Below the pieces are notes generated by a model. That model saw only the letters and a list, made by a program, of their open reading frames with translations. It did not search any database and was not told where the DNA came from. From Segniliparus rotundus DSM 44985 (GTDB lineage: Bacteria; Actinomycetota; Actinomycetes; Mycobacteriales; Mycobacteriaceae): 64,000 bases of DNA. Each line of letters opens with the position of its first letter. Position 1 is the first letter of the stretch. Where the stretch lies: assembly GCF_000092825.1 (NCBI RefSeq), contig NC_014168.1:124001-188000 (forward strand). Reading direction: 5' to 3'. Shown here piece after piece: positions 47,216 to 56,233 of the stretch. A program made the position numbers and the translations under genes.

Positions 47216-47225
47216 ACAGTACCGT
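47216..47225. promoter_or_regulatory. Symmetric -10 element shared by hpxO and the zincin gene
   Basis: Plus strand TACCGT (47220-47225) is 7 nt before GTG 47233. Minus strand TACTGT (47221-47216) is 6 nt before GTG 47209. The first TA of both boxes is the same two base pairs. Confidence 0.55.
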
Positions 47226-47232
47226 TGATCGG

Positions 47233-47583
47233 GTGCCCGTGCAGATCAGCGCCGAGAGCTTCGAGCGGCTCGTGGGCGAAGCCCTCGACCTCATCCCCCC
47301 CAAGCTCGCCAGGGCGGTGGACAACGTCGTGGTGCTGATCGCGGACCGCAATCCTGAAGAGCCGGATCTGCTCGGGCTCTACGAGGGCGTTCCGCTCGGC
47401 GAACGCGGCTCCGACTACGGCGGGTCGCTGCCCGACGTCATCCACATCTACCGGGACGCGATTTTGGAGATCTGCGACAGCGAGGACGATGTGGTGGACG
47501 AGGTCGCGATCACTGTCGTCCACGAGGTCGCGCACTACTTCGGCGTCGATGACGAGAAGCTTCACGAGTTGGGCTGGGGCTGA
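47233..47583 (+). CDS. Zincin-like metallopeptidase-family protein
   Basis: A 116-residue protein of the PF06262 type. The zinc motif is TVVHEVAHYFGVDDEKLHELGW, with HEVAH and a downstream His. LYEGVPLGERGSDYGGSLPD and IHIYRDAI are family conserved. These small zincins have no established substrate. GTG 47233 follows TACCGT by 7 nt; GTG 47239 is an alternative. Confidence 0.87.
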   Translation: MPVQISAESFERLVGEALDLIPPKLARAVDNVVVLIADRNPEEPDLLGLYEGVPLGERGSDYGGSLPDVIHIYRDAILEICDSEDDVVDEVAITVVHEVAHYFGVDDEKLHELGWG

Positions 47584-47727
47584 CCGCCGAATTCTTGGAG
47601 GACTGTGTCGCAGACCGGCCCCAGGGCTGTGCTGTGACCAGTGTTACCAGGCTGAGCGGGCGAAGCGGGAACACGACTCGTCAATACGGCGTTAACATAG
47701 GCGTAACGACATGTTTCCGAGGGAGGC

Positions 47728-48054
47728 ATGCGAGGGAGTGAGAAAGGCCAGCCTGTCCAAAAAATGAATGACACAATGAGAAGCCGAAACACGTGCAGGA
47801 ACCTCGCCGTGAGCCTGGTGGCCGTGTGCGCCGCTGCGTTCGGCTCGGCAGCCGGCGCCGCCGCGTCGAACGCGCCCACTCCGCCCAAACCGAAAGCCAG
47901 CGACACGCTCGACCGCCCAGGAGCCGGAACCCATTTCCCCCGGGGCGGTTTCAGGTTCGACAACAGCGGCCACCCGGTCACCGGACAGGGGCCGAACAAG
48001 GGGACCAAATCACTCGAAGACACTCTGGAAGCCGCTGGAGCCCCGCGCCGCTGA
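47728..48054 (+). CDS. Small secreted protein of unknown function
   Basis: Up to 108 residues. A hydrophobic signal segment (LAVSLVAVCAAAFGSAAGAAA) ends around residue 46 of the longest form. The mature part is about 60 residues, rich in Pro, Gly and Lys, with GTHFPRGGFRFDNSGHPVTG. The start is uncertain: ATG 47728 has GAGGG at 4-nt spacing, while ATG 47764 and 47776 give a more usual signal peptide. TAACAT at 47693 is a possible -10. No family recognised. Confidence 0.5.
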   Translation: MRGSEKGQPVQKMNDTMRSRNTCRNLAVSLVAVCAAAFGSAAGAAASNAPTPPKPKASDTLDRPGAGTHFPRGGFRFDNSGHPVTGQGPNKGTKSLEDTLEAAGAPRR

Positions 48055-48102
48055 GCGTTCGGACGGGGCGCGTTGGGCCTTGTCGCCGGGGGCGTCCGGG
48101 GC

Positions 48103-48543
48103 TCAGCGGCCTCGGAATTCGACAGGAGGGCCGGACACTTCGCCGAACCGCGACCGCGCCTCGGCGGGAAGGGGCACGGGCCTCCCGCCTTCGCCGATGA
48201 CCACAATTGTCGTGGTCCCAACGGCCGTGACCTGACCGTTGTGGTCCTCCAACGCATAGGACAGGTCGAAGCTCGATCCGCCTATGCGGCTCGTCCAGAC
48301 GTGGACGCGCACATCTGCTCCGGTGTACTCCAGCACAGCGCGGTATTCCACTTCCTGCCGCGCGACCAGCGCGCTCACGCCTTCTAAGCGGAGCTGTCCG
48401 GAGATAAGGCGGACGCGGGCCTCTTCGAAGACGCGGAGCACGGCGACATTGTTGACATGCCCGAGCGCGTCCATGTCGCCGAATCGAAGCTGGATCTGCA
48501 CGCAAGCGGCTTGCTGGGGGTGGCTGGCGGGAGAAGCGGTCAC
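48103..48543 (-). CDS. 4HBT-type acyl-CoA thioesterase
   Basis: A 146-residue hotdog enzyme. IQLRFGDMDALGHVNN is the 4-hydroxybenzoyl-CoA thioesterase motif with the catalytic Asp, followed by FEEARVRL. It should hydrolyse an acyl-CoA in the cytoplasm; the chain is unknown. GTG 48543 follows TATGCT by 8 nt, so it may be leaderless or nearly so. It lies 32 bp after the AhpD-like gene on the same strand. Confidence 0.82.
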   Translation of the reverse strand: MTASPASHPQQAACVQIQLRFGDMDALGHVNNVAVLRVFEEARVRLISGQLRLEGVSALVARQEVEYRAVLEYTGADVRVHVWTSRIGGSSFDLSYALEDHNGQVTAVGTTTIVVIGEGGRPVPLPAEARSRFGEVSGPPVEFRGR

Positions 48544-48575
48544 GGGCGGGAAGCATACCGCTCGGCGCGGACCGG

Positions 48576-49124
48576 TCAGTCCTCGTACTCGCTTTGGAGG
48601 CCGATGATGTCGATGGTGGTGGCCAGGGAGTCGTAGGCTCCGGTGAGCAGCAGGATCTCGATGATCTCAGCTTCGTCGAAGTGCCGGGCGAGTTCGGCGA
48701 AGTCCTCGTCGCCGAGCGATTTCTGCCGCACAAAACCGTCAACAGCGGTGAGCAGTGCTTTTTCTTTCGGGCTCCACCCTGCGGCGCCGGGGCCTTCGGC
48801 GACGCGTTCGTGCTCGGCCGCGGTGATTTTTGCGCGGGCGCTCAGCCGGACGTGGTGGTTCCATTCGTAGGCCGAGCCTCGCAGGTGCGCCACCCGCAGG
48901 ATCACGAGTTCCACGTTGCGGAGTTTGATCTTCGACAGCCCCTGGAAGTACCCGGTGTACCCGACGAAAAAAGGGAAGAGGCGCTTGTTGCGGCCGAGGG
49001 CTTGCATGATCCGCAGATGCCTGACGCCGAGACGGCGCGCGCCTGCTTTGTCGATGGCCCATGCGAGCGGGCCGATCTGCCGAAAACCGCCGAGCGCGAC
49101 GCGGGTCTGCGCGGCCATGCTCAC
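48576..49124 (-). CDS. Carboxymuconolactone decarboxylase-family (AhpD-like) protein
   Basis: A 182-residue alpha-helical protein of the CMD/AhpD superfamily. AYEWNHHVRLSARAKI is the core motif with Glu and two His; the CxxC of true AhpD is absent, so it is the non-thiol subgroup. GTG 49124 overlaps the glutathione peroxidase stop (GTGA), although ATG 49118 is possible. The pairing with a peroxidase suggests a redox or detoxification role, but the activity is unknown. Confidence 0.78.
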   Translation of the reverse strand: MSMAAQTRVALGGFRQIGPLAWAIDKAGARRLGVRHLRIMQALGRNKRLFPFFVGYTGYFQGLSKIKLRNVELVILRVAHLRGSAYEWNHHVRLSARAKITAAEHERVAEGPGAAGWSPKEKALLTAVDGFVRQKSLGDEDFAELARHFDEAEIIEILLLTGAYDSLATTIDIIGLQSEYED

Positions 49125-49621
49125 GCGCCGGGCAGCAATGCTTCGATCGCGGCGGTCAGCTCTGGGGCCTGCGGCGCGGTCGTCGGGCGGAATCGGGCCG
49201 AGACGGAGCCGTCCGGCGCGATCAGGAACTTCTCGAAGTTCCACTGCACAGCGCCCGCGTGGCCCTCGGCGTCGGCTTTCTGCACGAGTTCGCGATACAG
49301 CGGGTGTTGCCCTTCGCCGTTGACCTCGGCTTTTTCGAGCAAGGGGAATGTCACGCCATAGGTGGTGGAGCAGAACGTCTGGATTTCCTCGGCCGAACCG
49401 GGCTCTTGTCCGCCGAACTGGTTGCAGGGCACGCCGACGACGGTCAGCCCTTTGGGGCCGTAGTTTTCCGCCAGCTCTTCGAGGGCTTTGTACTGTGGGG
49501 TCAGCCCGCATTTGGAGGCGACATTGACGACGAGGACCGGGCCGGACGGCTGCGCCAACTCGCGCAGCGTGGTCGATTGGCCGTGCAGTGTCGTGACGGG
49601 CGTGTCGAGGAGAGTGCTCAT
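49121..49621 (-). CDS. Glutathione peroxidase-family thiol peroxidase
   Basis: A 166-residue peroxidase. VNVASKCGLTPQY carries the peroxidatic Cys (not selenocysteine), GVPCNQFGGQEPG the second Cys and Gln, and WNFEKFL the Trp and Asn of the tetrad. Actinobacterial members generally use thioredoxin rather than glutathione. ATG 49621 follows TAGGCT by 6 nt, a leaderless arrangement; GGAAAA between them is a weak alternative ribosome site. The AhpD-like gene overlaps its end. Confidence 0.9.
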   Translation of the reverse strand: MSTLLDTPVTTLHGQSTTLRELAQPSGPVLVVNVASKCGLTPQYKALEELAENYGPKGLTVVGVPCNQFGGQEPGSAEEIQTFCSTTYGVTFPLLEKAEVNGEGQHPLYRELVQKADAEGHAGAVQWNFEKFLIAPDGSVSARFRPTTAPQAPELTAAIEALLPGA

Positions 49622-49627
49622 TTTTCC

Positions 49628-49633
49628 AGCCTA
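49628..49633 (-). promoter_or_regulatory. -10 box for leaderless peroxidase mRNA
   Basis: TAGGCT on the minus strand is followed by GGAAAA and ATG 49621. Confidence 0.45.
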
Positions 49634-49742
49634 CGCTTGGCTCGCGGCGTGCTGTACAGTCCGGATGGTCGCCGTGGCGCGCTGATCGTCGGGCGGCTCC
49701 GCCGCCGGAGTGCTCTGCGCCAGGATTGAGGAGACACGCCAC

Positions 49743-50237
49743 ATGAACATTGCTCGCCGCCGCCCTGTTGCGCGCGCCTGGTCCGCCGGGGTGCTGCCCG
49801 GTGTTGTTCTCGCGTTGACCGGTGCGTGCGGCGCTGCCGCGGCGGTGGCGGACGTGCGGGATGTGTGCGACGAAGGGCAGCGCGGCGTGGTCGACGTCAA
49901 GAACAGCATGCAGTCGTTCGTCGAGGCGCTCGGCGAGTACGCCAACGCCACTGACGAGGGCAAGGCCGAACGGGCGGCGGTCGGCAAGTTCGCTTGGCTG
50001 GCGGAAAACTCGTTGCGGGTCGCTGCCAGCCGCCTTGATTCGGTGAGCAGCTTCAGCCAGCCCGGCCCGATCACCGAGAAGAGCGAGGAGCTCGTCCACC
50101 AGATGCGTTTGTTGTTCGACGCGCTCGGCACGAACGACTACGCCTTTGTGGACCCGGTGATCGACGGGTACAACGACGCGGCGGTGGGGTTCATGGCGGC
50201 GTGCACGGGCGATCCTGTCGGCGGCGACGAGGCCTGA
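49743..50237 (+). CDS. Secreted helical protein of unknown function
   Basis: A 164-residue protein with a signal peptide (hydrophobic 13-35, LTGACGAAAA; a weak lipobox-like site is possible). The mature part is helical, with two Cys (VRDVCDEG and AACTGD). GAGGAG lies about 10 nt before ATG 49743. No family recognised. It converges on the IPNS-like gene, and both stop codons lie in a small inverted repeat. Confidence 0.6.
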   Translation: MNIARRRPVARAWSAGVLPGVVLALTGACGAAAAVADVRDVCDEGQRGVVDVKNSMQSFVEALGEYANATDEGKAERAAVGKFAWLAENSLRVAASRLDSVSSFSQPGPITEKSEELVHQMRLLFDALGTNDYAFVDPVIDGYNDAAVGFMAACTGDPVGGDEA

Positions 50238-50245
50238 GGGCTCAG
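50234..50245. terminator. Inverted repeat containing two convergent stop codons
   Basis: CTGAG-GG-CTCAG: TGA at 50235-50237 ends the plus-strand gene, and the complementary TCA at 50242-50244 is the stop of the minus-strand gene. With 5-bp arms it is short for a terminator. Confidence 0.3.
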
Positions 50246-51309
50246 CCGCCCGCGTCACCCCTGGTTCGCTCGTCAGCACTGGCGCTTGCGGGGGCGCTGT
50301 GCCAGCGTGCGGCGACGTCTGGGTGGGCGCGCACGCGTGATTTCCAGGCGTTGTGCCCGTAGGTGAGGAAGATCGGGTTGTCTGGTTCTGGTTCCACCGG
50401 CCGCACGCGCCGGGCGAGTTCGGGGGGCAGGTCGAGCGTGGGGAGCGACGAGCCGAGCGCCGGGTTGTAGAAGAACGGGATCGACAGGCGCTCTTCGCCC
50501 TCGGGCGGGGTGCGGACTCTGTGCCGGGTGGCGCGCAGGTAGCCGCAGGTCGCGACTTCCAGCAACTCGCCGATGTTCACGATCAGCGCGTCGTGGACGG
50601 TCGGCGCGTCGGTCCACCCTTGGCCCGGCACGTCGACTTGCAATCCCGTTGAGCCTGGCGCGCCCGCGAGGAGGGTGAGCACGCCGGAGTCCTTGTGCGC
50701 GCCGACGCCTTGCCCTGGCTCTTCGTTCGGCCCCGTCTTGGCTCCGGGGTAACGGATGATTTTGAGCAGCGTCGCCGGTTGGGGGCGGTAGCCTGCGGGG
50801 TCGGCGGGGTCCGGCTCGGGGTGGAACGCGGTGTCGAAGTGGCTGTCCGCGGCTTCGAAGGACAGCGCGAGCGCGGCGAGGAGCTGGCGGCTGATTCGCT
50901 CAAGGCGCGCGCAGTGCCGTTCGACGGCGGGACGCAGTTCGGGCAGCTGGGGCGGCCATTGGTTCGGGCCTTGCAGGTTCCATGGCCCCTGCGCCCCGGG
51001 GATCGGGCTGAGATCAGGGCCGATGTCGATTTGCTCACGCCAGTCGACGCGGCCGCCGGTGAGCTCGCCGCCCAGGCGGGTGTACCCCCGGAAATGCGGG
51101 CTCTGGGCCATGCCGATGGCGGCTTTGTCCTGTTCGGGCAAGGCGAAGAAGCGTGTGGCGAGGGCGAACAGCTCGGTCAGGCCGTCCGAGGCTCCGTGCC
51201 CGGCGAGGTAGCAGAATCCGACCTCGCGCATGACCTCTCGCAGTTGGGCGGCGAACGCGCGGGGCTCGGAGCCGAAACGGCTCAGGTCGACGACAGGCAG
51301 GTTGGCCAT
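50242..51309 (-). CDS. Isopenicillin N synthase-like 2-oxoglutarate/Fe(II) oxygenase
   Basis: A 355-residue oxygenase of the IPNS/DIOX class. The iron ligands are in GVGAHKDSGVLT (H-x-D) and CGYLRATRHRV (distal His), with the oxoglutarate-type Arg in RLSIPFFYNP. The N-terminal FCYLAGHGASDGL is also typical. The substrate is unknown; family members oxidise small hydrophobic metabolites. It is divergent from the tandem FadE5-type genes across 112 bp that contain a perfect 20-bp palindrome, so they may be co-regulated. Confidence 0.85.
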   Translation of the reverse strand: MANLPVVDLSRFGSEPRAFAAQLREVMREVGFCYLAGHGASDGLTELFALATRFFALPEQDKAAIGMAQSPHFRGYTRLGGELTGGRVDWREQIDIGPDLSPIPGAQGPWNLQGPNQWPPQLPELRPAVERHCARLERISRQLLAALALSFEAADSHFDTAFHPEPDPADPAGYRPQPATLLKIIRYPGAKTGPNEEPGQGVGAHKDSGVLTLLAGAPGSTGLQVDVPGQGWTDAPTVHDALIVNIGELLEVATCGYLRATRHRVRTPPEGEERLSIPFFYNPALGSSLPTLDLPPELARRVRPVEPEPDNPIFLTYGHNAWKSRVRAHPDVAARWHSAPASASADERTRGDAGG

Positions 51310-51347
51310 GCCTCAATGGTGCGGCATTTCCCGTCGTGCTGTAAACT

Positions 51348-51377
51348 TGAATATCACAAGTTACTCGCGAGTAACTT
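51348..51377 (+). promoter_or_regulatory. 20-bp palindromic operator in the FadE5-type promoter
   Basis: TTGAAT (51348) and TAACTT (51372-51377) are 18 bp apart. AAGTTACTCGCGAGTAACTT at 51358-51377 is a perfect 20-bp palindrome that covers the spacer and the whole -10. A dimeric repressor, most likely TetR family, is expected. Confidence 0.65.
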
Positions 51378-51421
51378 AGCGTGGCGCAACCCCTCCCGCG
51401 TTCAATCGAAAGGCATGCACA

Positions 51422-53257
51422 ATGGGCCACTACAAGGCAAACCTGCGCGACATCGAATTCAACCTCTTCGAGCTGTTCGGTCTTGAGGAGACGCTGGCCA
51501 GCGGCGATTACGGCGATCTCGACGTCGACGCGGTGAAGGACATCCTGCGCGAGACCCGCAAGCTGGCCGAGGGCCCGCTCGCCGACGCCTGGGTGGGGCC
51601 GGACCGCAACCCGCCGGTGTACGACCCGGAGAAGTTCGAGGCGGACCTGCCCGAGGAACTGCAACGCGCGATCAAGCTCATCAACGAGTCCGGCGCCCTG
51701 CAACTGTGCATGGACCCCGAACTCGGCGGCATCCCCGCGCCCCGCGCGCTCGGCTGGGCGAGCGCGGAGATGTTGTGGGGGGCCAACGCCGCCGCCATGT
51801 TCTACACCTGGGGCGTGCCGTTCGCCCAGATCCTCTACGACATCGCCACTGACGAGCAGAAGCAGTGGTGCAAGGTGATCGCGGAGCAGAACTGGGACGC
51901 GACGATGGTGCTCACCGAGGCCGACGCGGGCTCGGACGTCGGAGCGGGCCGCACGAAGGCTGTCGAGCAGCCGGACGGCACCTGGCACATCGAGGGCGTC
52001 AAGCGCTTCATCAGCGGCGCGACCTCCGGCGATCTTTTCGACAACATTTTCCATTTGGTGCTCGCGCGGCCCGAAGGCGCGAGGGCGGGCACGAAGGGGC
52101 TGTCGCTCTTCTTCGTCCCGAAGTGGCACTACGACTTCGAGAAGCGCGAGCGCGGCGAGCGCAACGGCGTCTTCGTGACCAACCTCGAGCACAAGATGGG
52201 CATCAAAGCCTCCACCACCTGCGAGCTGGCCTTCGGCCAGCACGGCATTCCCGCAGTGGGCTGGCTGGTCGGCGGCGTCCACGACGGCATCGCGCAAATG
52301 TTCGACGTGATCGAGAACGCCCGCATGACGGTCGGCATCAAATCCACCGCAACCCTCTCCACGGGCTACCTCAACGCGCTGGAGTTCGCCAAGGAGCGCG
52401 TGCAGGGCTCGGACTTCACCCAGATGCTCAACAAGGACGCGCCCCGGGTGACCATCATGCGCCACCCCGAGGTGCGCCGGAGCCTGCTGGAGCAAAAGGC
52501 CTACGCGGAAGGGCTGCGCGCCCTCTATCTGCTCGCGGCCGCCTACCAGGACCCGGCTGTGGCGCAGCGCCTCTTCGGCGCGGACGAGGACCTCGCCTAC
52601 CGGGTGAACGACTTCCTGTTGCCCATCGTCAAGGGTTTCGGCTCCGAGCAGGGCTACGCGCACCTGGCCGACAGCTTGCAGATCTTCGGCGGCTCGGGCT
52701 TCTTGCAGGACTACCCGATCGAGCAGTACATCCGCGACGCGAAGATCGACACCTTGTACGAGGGCACCACGGCCATCCAGTCGTTGGACTTCTTCTTCCG
52801 CAAGATCGTCCGCGACCAGGCCGGCGCGTTGAACCACATCACCGGCCAAATCCAGGAGTTCGTGGACTCCAGCGCGGGCAACGGCAGGCTCAAAGAGGCG
52901 CGCGAGCTGCTGCGCGCCGCGCTCGGGGACTTCCAGGCGACGTTCAACGCGCTCGCCGGGATCGGCTTCGCCGCGATGGAGCAGCCGACCGAGGGCTACA
53001 AGATCGCGCAGTCCAGCGTCCGGTTCCTCATGGCCGCGGGCGACCTCCTCATCGGCTGGCTCTTGCAGCGCCAGGCGCAGATCGCCATCGAAGCCCTCGA
53101 CGGCGGCGCCACCGGCGCCGACCGGGACTTCTACGAGGGCAAGATCGCCTCGGCGGTCTTCTTCGCGAAGAACATCCTGCCGAAACTCGCGAGCACCCGC
53201 GCCATCGTCGAAAGTGTGGACAATGACATCATGGACTTGTCCGACTCCGCGTTCTGA
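51422..53257 (+). CDS. FadE5-type acyl-CoA dehydrogenase, copy 1
   Basis: A 611-residue flavoenzyme for the first step of fatty-acid beta-oxidation. Length and sequence ([69 protein letters not shown] split across the catalytic Glu region) resemble mycobacterial FadE5, including its extra C-terminal helical domain. AAAGG lies before ATG 51422. Copy 2 starts 69 bp after its stop. Residues 64-150 differ most between the copies and form part of the substrate-side region, so the two may have different chain preferences. Confidence 0.92.
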   Translation: MGHYKANLRDIEFNLFELFGLEETLASGDYGDLDVDAVKDILRETRKLAEGPLADAWVGPDRNPPVYDPEKFEADLPEELQRAIKLINESGALQLCMDPELGGIPAPRALGWASAEMLWGANAAAMFYTWGVPFAQILYDIATDEQKQWCKVIAEQNWDATMVLTEADAGSDVGAGRTKAVEQPDGTWHIEGVKRFISGATSGDLFDNIFHLVLARPEGARAGTKGLSLFFVPKWHYDFEKRERGERNGVFVTNLEHKMGIKASTTCELAFGQHGIPAVGWLVGGVHDGIAQMFDVIENARMTVGIKSTATLSTGYLNALEFAKERVQGSDFTQMLNKDAPRVTIMRHPEVRRSLLEQKAYAEGLRALYLLAAAYQDPAVAQRLFGADEDLAYRVNDFLLPIVKGFGSEQGYAHLADSLQIFGGSGFLQDYPIEQYIRDAKIDTLYEGTTAIQSLDFFFRKIVRDQAGALNHITGQIQEFVDSSAGNGRLKEARELLRAALGDFQATFNALAGIGFAAMEQPTEGYKIAQSSVRFLMAAGDLLIGWLLQRQAQIAIEALDGGATGADRDFYEGKIASAVFFAKNILPKLASTRAIVESVDNDIMDLSDSAF

Positions 53258-53326
53258 GCGCCCTGAAGGGTCAAAAAACTGCACGAGAAAAACTTCATAA
53301 GGAATCCGTTCTGAGAAGGAGCCATC

Positions 53327-55162
53327 ATGGGCCACTACAAGGCAAACCTGCGCGACATCGAATTCAACCTTTTCGAGCTGTTCGGTCTTGAGGAGACGCT
53401 GGCCAGCGGCGATTACGGCGATCTCGACGTCGACGCGGTGAAGGACATCCTGCGCGAGACCCGCAAGCTGGCCGAGGGCCCGCTCGCCGACACCTGGGTG
53501 GGGCCGGACCGCAACCCGCCGGTCTTCGACTCGGAGAAACACGAGATCGAGCTGCCCAAAGAAATCGCGAAGGCGCTCGACCTCCTCTACGACTCCGGAG
53601 CGCTGCAGGTTGCCCTGCCCGAGGAAATCGGCGGCATCCCCGCTCCCCGCGCGCTCACCTGGGCATTGACCGAGTTGCTCGTCGGCAGCCACGCGGCGGT
53701 GTATTTCTACGCTATTGGCCCCGCGTTCACCGCCATCCTCTATGCCCTCGGCACCGACGAGCAGAAGCAGTGGTCCAAAGTCATCGCGGAGCAGAAGTGG
53801 GGAGCCACGATGGTGCTCACCGAGCCGGACGCGGGCTCGGACGTCGGAGCCGGGACCACGAAGGCTGTCGAGCAGCCGGACGGCACCTGGCACATCGAGG
53901 GAGTCAAGCGCTTCATCACGAGCGCGACCTCCGGCGACTACTTCGACAACATTTTCCATTTGGTGCTCGCGCGGCCCGAAGGCGCGAGGGCGGGCACGAA
54001 GGGGCTGTCGCTCTTCTTCGTCCCGAAGTGGCACTACGACTTCGAGAAGCGCGAGCGCGGCGAGCGCAACGGCGTCTTCGTGACGGGCGTCGAGCACAAG
54101 ATGGGCATCAAGGCGTCCGCCACCTGCGAGCTGACCTTCGGCCAGCACGGGAAACCCGCCGTGGGCTGGCTGGTCGGCGGCGTCCACGACGGCATCGCGC
54201 AAATGTTCGACGTGATCGAGAACGCCCGCATGCTCATCGGCATCAAGAGCATCGCCACGCTCTCCACCGCGTACCTCAACGCGCTGGAGTTCGCCAAGGA
54301 GCGCGTGCAGGGCTCGGACTTCACCCAGATGCTCAACAAGGACGCGCCCCGGGTGACCATCATGCGCCACCCCGAGGTGCGCCGGAGCCTGCTGGAGCAA
54401 AAGGCCTACGCGGAAGGGCTGCGCGCCCTCTATCTGCTCGCGGCCGCCTACCAGGACCCGGCTGTGGCGCAGCGCCTCTTCGGCGCGGACGAGGACCTCG
54501 CCTACCGGGTGAACGACTTCCTGTTGCCCATCGTCAAGGGTTTCGGCTCCGAGCAGGGCTACGCGCACCTGGCCGACAGCTTGCAGATCTTCGGCGGCTC
54601 GGGCTTCTTGCAGGACTACCCGATCGAGCAGTACATCCGCGACGCGAAGATCGACACCTTGTACGAGGGCACCACGGCCATCCAGTCGCTGGACTTCTTC
54701 TTCCGCAAGATCGTCCGCGACCAAACCGCCGCGTTGAACCACATCACCGGCCAAATCCAGGAGTTCGTGGACTCCAGCGCGGGCAACGGCAGGCTCAAAG
54801 AGGCGCGCGAGCTGCTGCGCGCCGCGCTCGGGGACTTCCAGGCGACGTTCAACGCGCTCGCCGGGATCGGCTTCGCCGCGATGGAGAACCCCACCGAGGG
54901 CTACAAGATCGCGCAGTCCACCGTCCGGTTCCTCATGGCCGCGGGCGACCTCCTCATCGGCTGGCTCTTGCAGCGCCAGGCGCAGATCGCCGCCCAGGCG
55001 CTCGACGGCGGCGCCACCGGCGCCGACCGGGACTTCTACGAGGGCAAGATCGCCTCGGCGGTCTTCTTCGCGAAGAACATCCTGCCGAGGCTCGCTTCGC
55101 TCAAGAGCATTGTCGAGAATTTGGACAACGACATCATGGAGCTCCCCGAAGCGGCGTTCTGA
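53327..55162 (+). CDS. FadE5-type acyl-CoA dehydrogenase, copy 2
   Basis: A 611-residue paralogue of copy 1 with no length change. Residues 1-63 differ at one site, 64-150 have diverged strongly, and about 317-465 are identical in protein and almost identical in DNA, a mosaic pattern. It retains [14 protein letters not shown] and the DTLYEGTT catalytic stretch. In the middle it is closer than copy 1 to M. tuberculosis FadE5 (from memory). AAGGAG lies 6 nt before ATG 53327. It is probably in the same transcript as copy 1. Confidence 0.92.
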   Translation: MGHYKANLRDIEFNLFELFGLEETLASGDYGDLDVDAVKDILRETRKLAEGPLADTWVGPDRNPPVFDSEKHEIELPKEIAKALDLLYDSGALQVALPEEIGGIPAPRALTWALTELLVGSHAAVYFYAIGPAFTAILYALGTDEQKQWSKVIAEQKWGATMVLTEPDAGSDVGAGTTKAVEQPDGTWHIEGVKRFITSATSGDYFDNIFHLVLARPEGARAGTKGLSLFFVPKWHYDFEKRERGERNGVFVTGVEHKMGIKASATCELTFGQHGKPAVGWLVGGVHDGIAQMFDVIENARMLIGIKSIATLSTAYLNALEFAKERVQGSDFTQMLNKDAPRVTIMRHPEVRRSLLEQKAYAEGLRALYLLAAAYQDPAVAQRLFGADEDLAYRVNDFLLPIVKGFGSEQGYAHLADSLQIFGGSGFLQDYPIEQYIRDAKIDTLYEGTTAIQSLDFFFRKIVRDQTAALNHITGQIQEFVDSSAGNGRLKEARELLRAALGDFQATFNALAGIGFAAMENPTEGYKIAQSTVRFLMAAGDLLIGWLLQRQAQIAAQALDGGATGADRDFYEGKIASAVFFAKNILPRLASLKSIVENLDNDIMELPEAAF

Positions 55163-55214
55163 TCTGACCTGTTCCGGGCGGCAGGGCCGATGGCCCTGGC
55201 GCGCTCGCGCATGA

Positions 55215-55247
55215 TATCTTGAGATTGTTTTTGCAAACAATTTTCAA
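55215..55247 (+). promoter_or_regulatory. Promoter and palindrome of the metal ABC operon
   Basis: TATCTT (55215-55220) is a likely -10. ATTGTTT-TTGC-AAACAAT (55224-55241) is a perfect palindrome over the expected start site, with TTGA and TCAA as outer arms. The region is AT-rich. A metal-responsive repressor (Zur, MntR or Fur class) is the likely ligand. Confidence 0.6.
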
Positions 55248-55270
55248 TAGCTCTGCGCGAGGAGAAATCG

Positions 55271-56233
55271 ATGATGTCTGCGTCACCCTTGCGGCGCACA
55301 CGGTACGGCGCTCTGGCCTTGGCGGCGTTGGCCCTCGCCGGATGCGACAAATCCGCCGGTGGCGCGACTGCGCGCACGCCGAACATCGTCGCCTCCACAC
55401 AGGCGTGGGCCCTGGTCGCGAAAGCCGTCGCTGGCGAGCAGGTCCCCGTCGCGGTGATCGTCGGCGCGGGCAAGGACCCGCACGAGTACCAGTTCAGCTC
55501 GCGAGACGCGGCGGCTGTCGAAAGCGCCAGCGTCGCCGTCATGGGCGGGAAGGGCTACGACTCCTTCATGGACAAGGCGCTCCCCGCCGGGGGCGGCCCG
55601 AAAGCGATCAAGGGGGAGTCCGCCACGATCGTCAGCCCCGAACTGCGGCCAAAGGGCAACGCCGCGCTCGACAATCCGCATGTGTTCTTCGACTTCGCCG
55701 TCGTGGACGCAGTGGCCCACGAGCTCGCCGACGAGCTGAGCCGCGAAGACAGCGCCCACGGCGACCTTTACCGGCACAACCTGCGAACGTTGCGCGCGCA
55801 GCTGCAGGGCTTCGCCGAACAGCTCGAAGAGCTCGGCCGGAGCCATCCGGGGCTGCGCGCGGTGCAAACCGAGTCCGTCGGGCAATACCTGCTGGACTAC
55901 CTGGGGGCCAGCGACGTCACCCCCGCCGGGTACCGGGCCGCAGTGGCGAACGAGTCGGACCCCGCGCTCGCGGACCAGGCCGCCGCCGTCGGGCTCATCT
56001 CCTCCCGAGGGGCCGACCTCGTGGTGGACAACCCGCAGGAGGAGAACAAGTCGGTCAACGAATTGCTCGCCGCGGCCACATCGGCTGGTGTGCCGGTCGT
56101 GGGCGTCGGCGAGACCCCGCCCCCGCAGGTCGCCTCGTACAGCGACTGGCTGCGCTCGATCCTCGGCGGCTTCACCACGGCGCTCGGATCGCCCGCCCAA
56201 CCGAACGGCGAACATGCCGGACCGGCCCGCTGA
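55271..56233 (+). CDS. Metal ABC transporter substrate-binding lipoprotein
   Basis: A 320-residue cluster A-I (ZnuA/PsaA/TroA) binding protein. The lipobox is LALAGC. The first His ligand is in GKDPHEYQ and the second in LDNPHVFFD. At the third site, VQTESVGQYL aligns with the Glu of Mn-type proteins rather than the His of Zn-type. The histidine-rich loop of many ZnuAs is absent. Mn or Fe is therefore a little more likely than Zn, by inference. GGAG is 6 nt before ATG 55271. The ATPase gene begins within its end. Confidence 0.83.
   Translation: MMSASPLRRTRYGALALAALALAGCDKSAGGATARTPNIVASTQAWALVAKAVAGEQVPVAVIVGAGKDPHEYQFSSRDAAAVESASVAVMGGKGYDSFMDKALPAGGGPKAIKGESATIVSPELRPKGNAALDNPHVFFDFAVVDAVAHELADELSREDSAHGDLYRHNLRTLRAQLQGFAEQLEELGRSHPGLRAVQTESVGQYLLDYLGASDVTPAGYRAAVANESDPALADQAAAVGLISSRGADLVVDNPQEENKSVNELLAAATSAGVPVVGVGETPPPQVASYSDWLRSILGGFTTALGSPAQPNGEHAGPAR

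Larger units (their letters stand above)
51422..55162 (+). repeat. Tandem duplication of a 1.84-kb acyl-CoA dehydrogenase gene
   Basis: The copies are offset by 1905 bp and collinear throughout. Long near-identical blocks (such as 52371-52790 against 54276-54695) alternate with a diverged block, indicating gene conversion after duplication. Confidence 0.9.

Noticed and set aside
51035-55240. A 1401-residue open frame antisense to both acyl-CoA dehydrogenase genes
   Set aside because: It is the complement of high-GC codons in two well-supported genes, is itself internally duplicated for that reason, and shows no recognisable domain.
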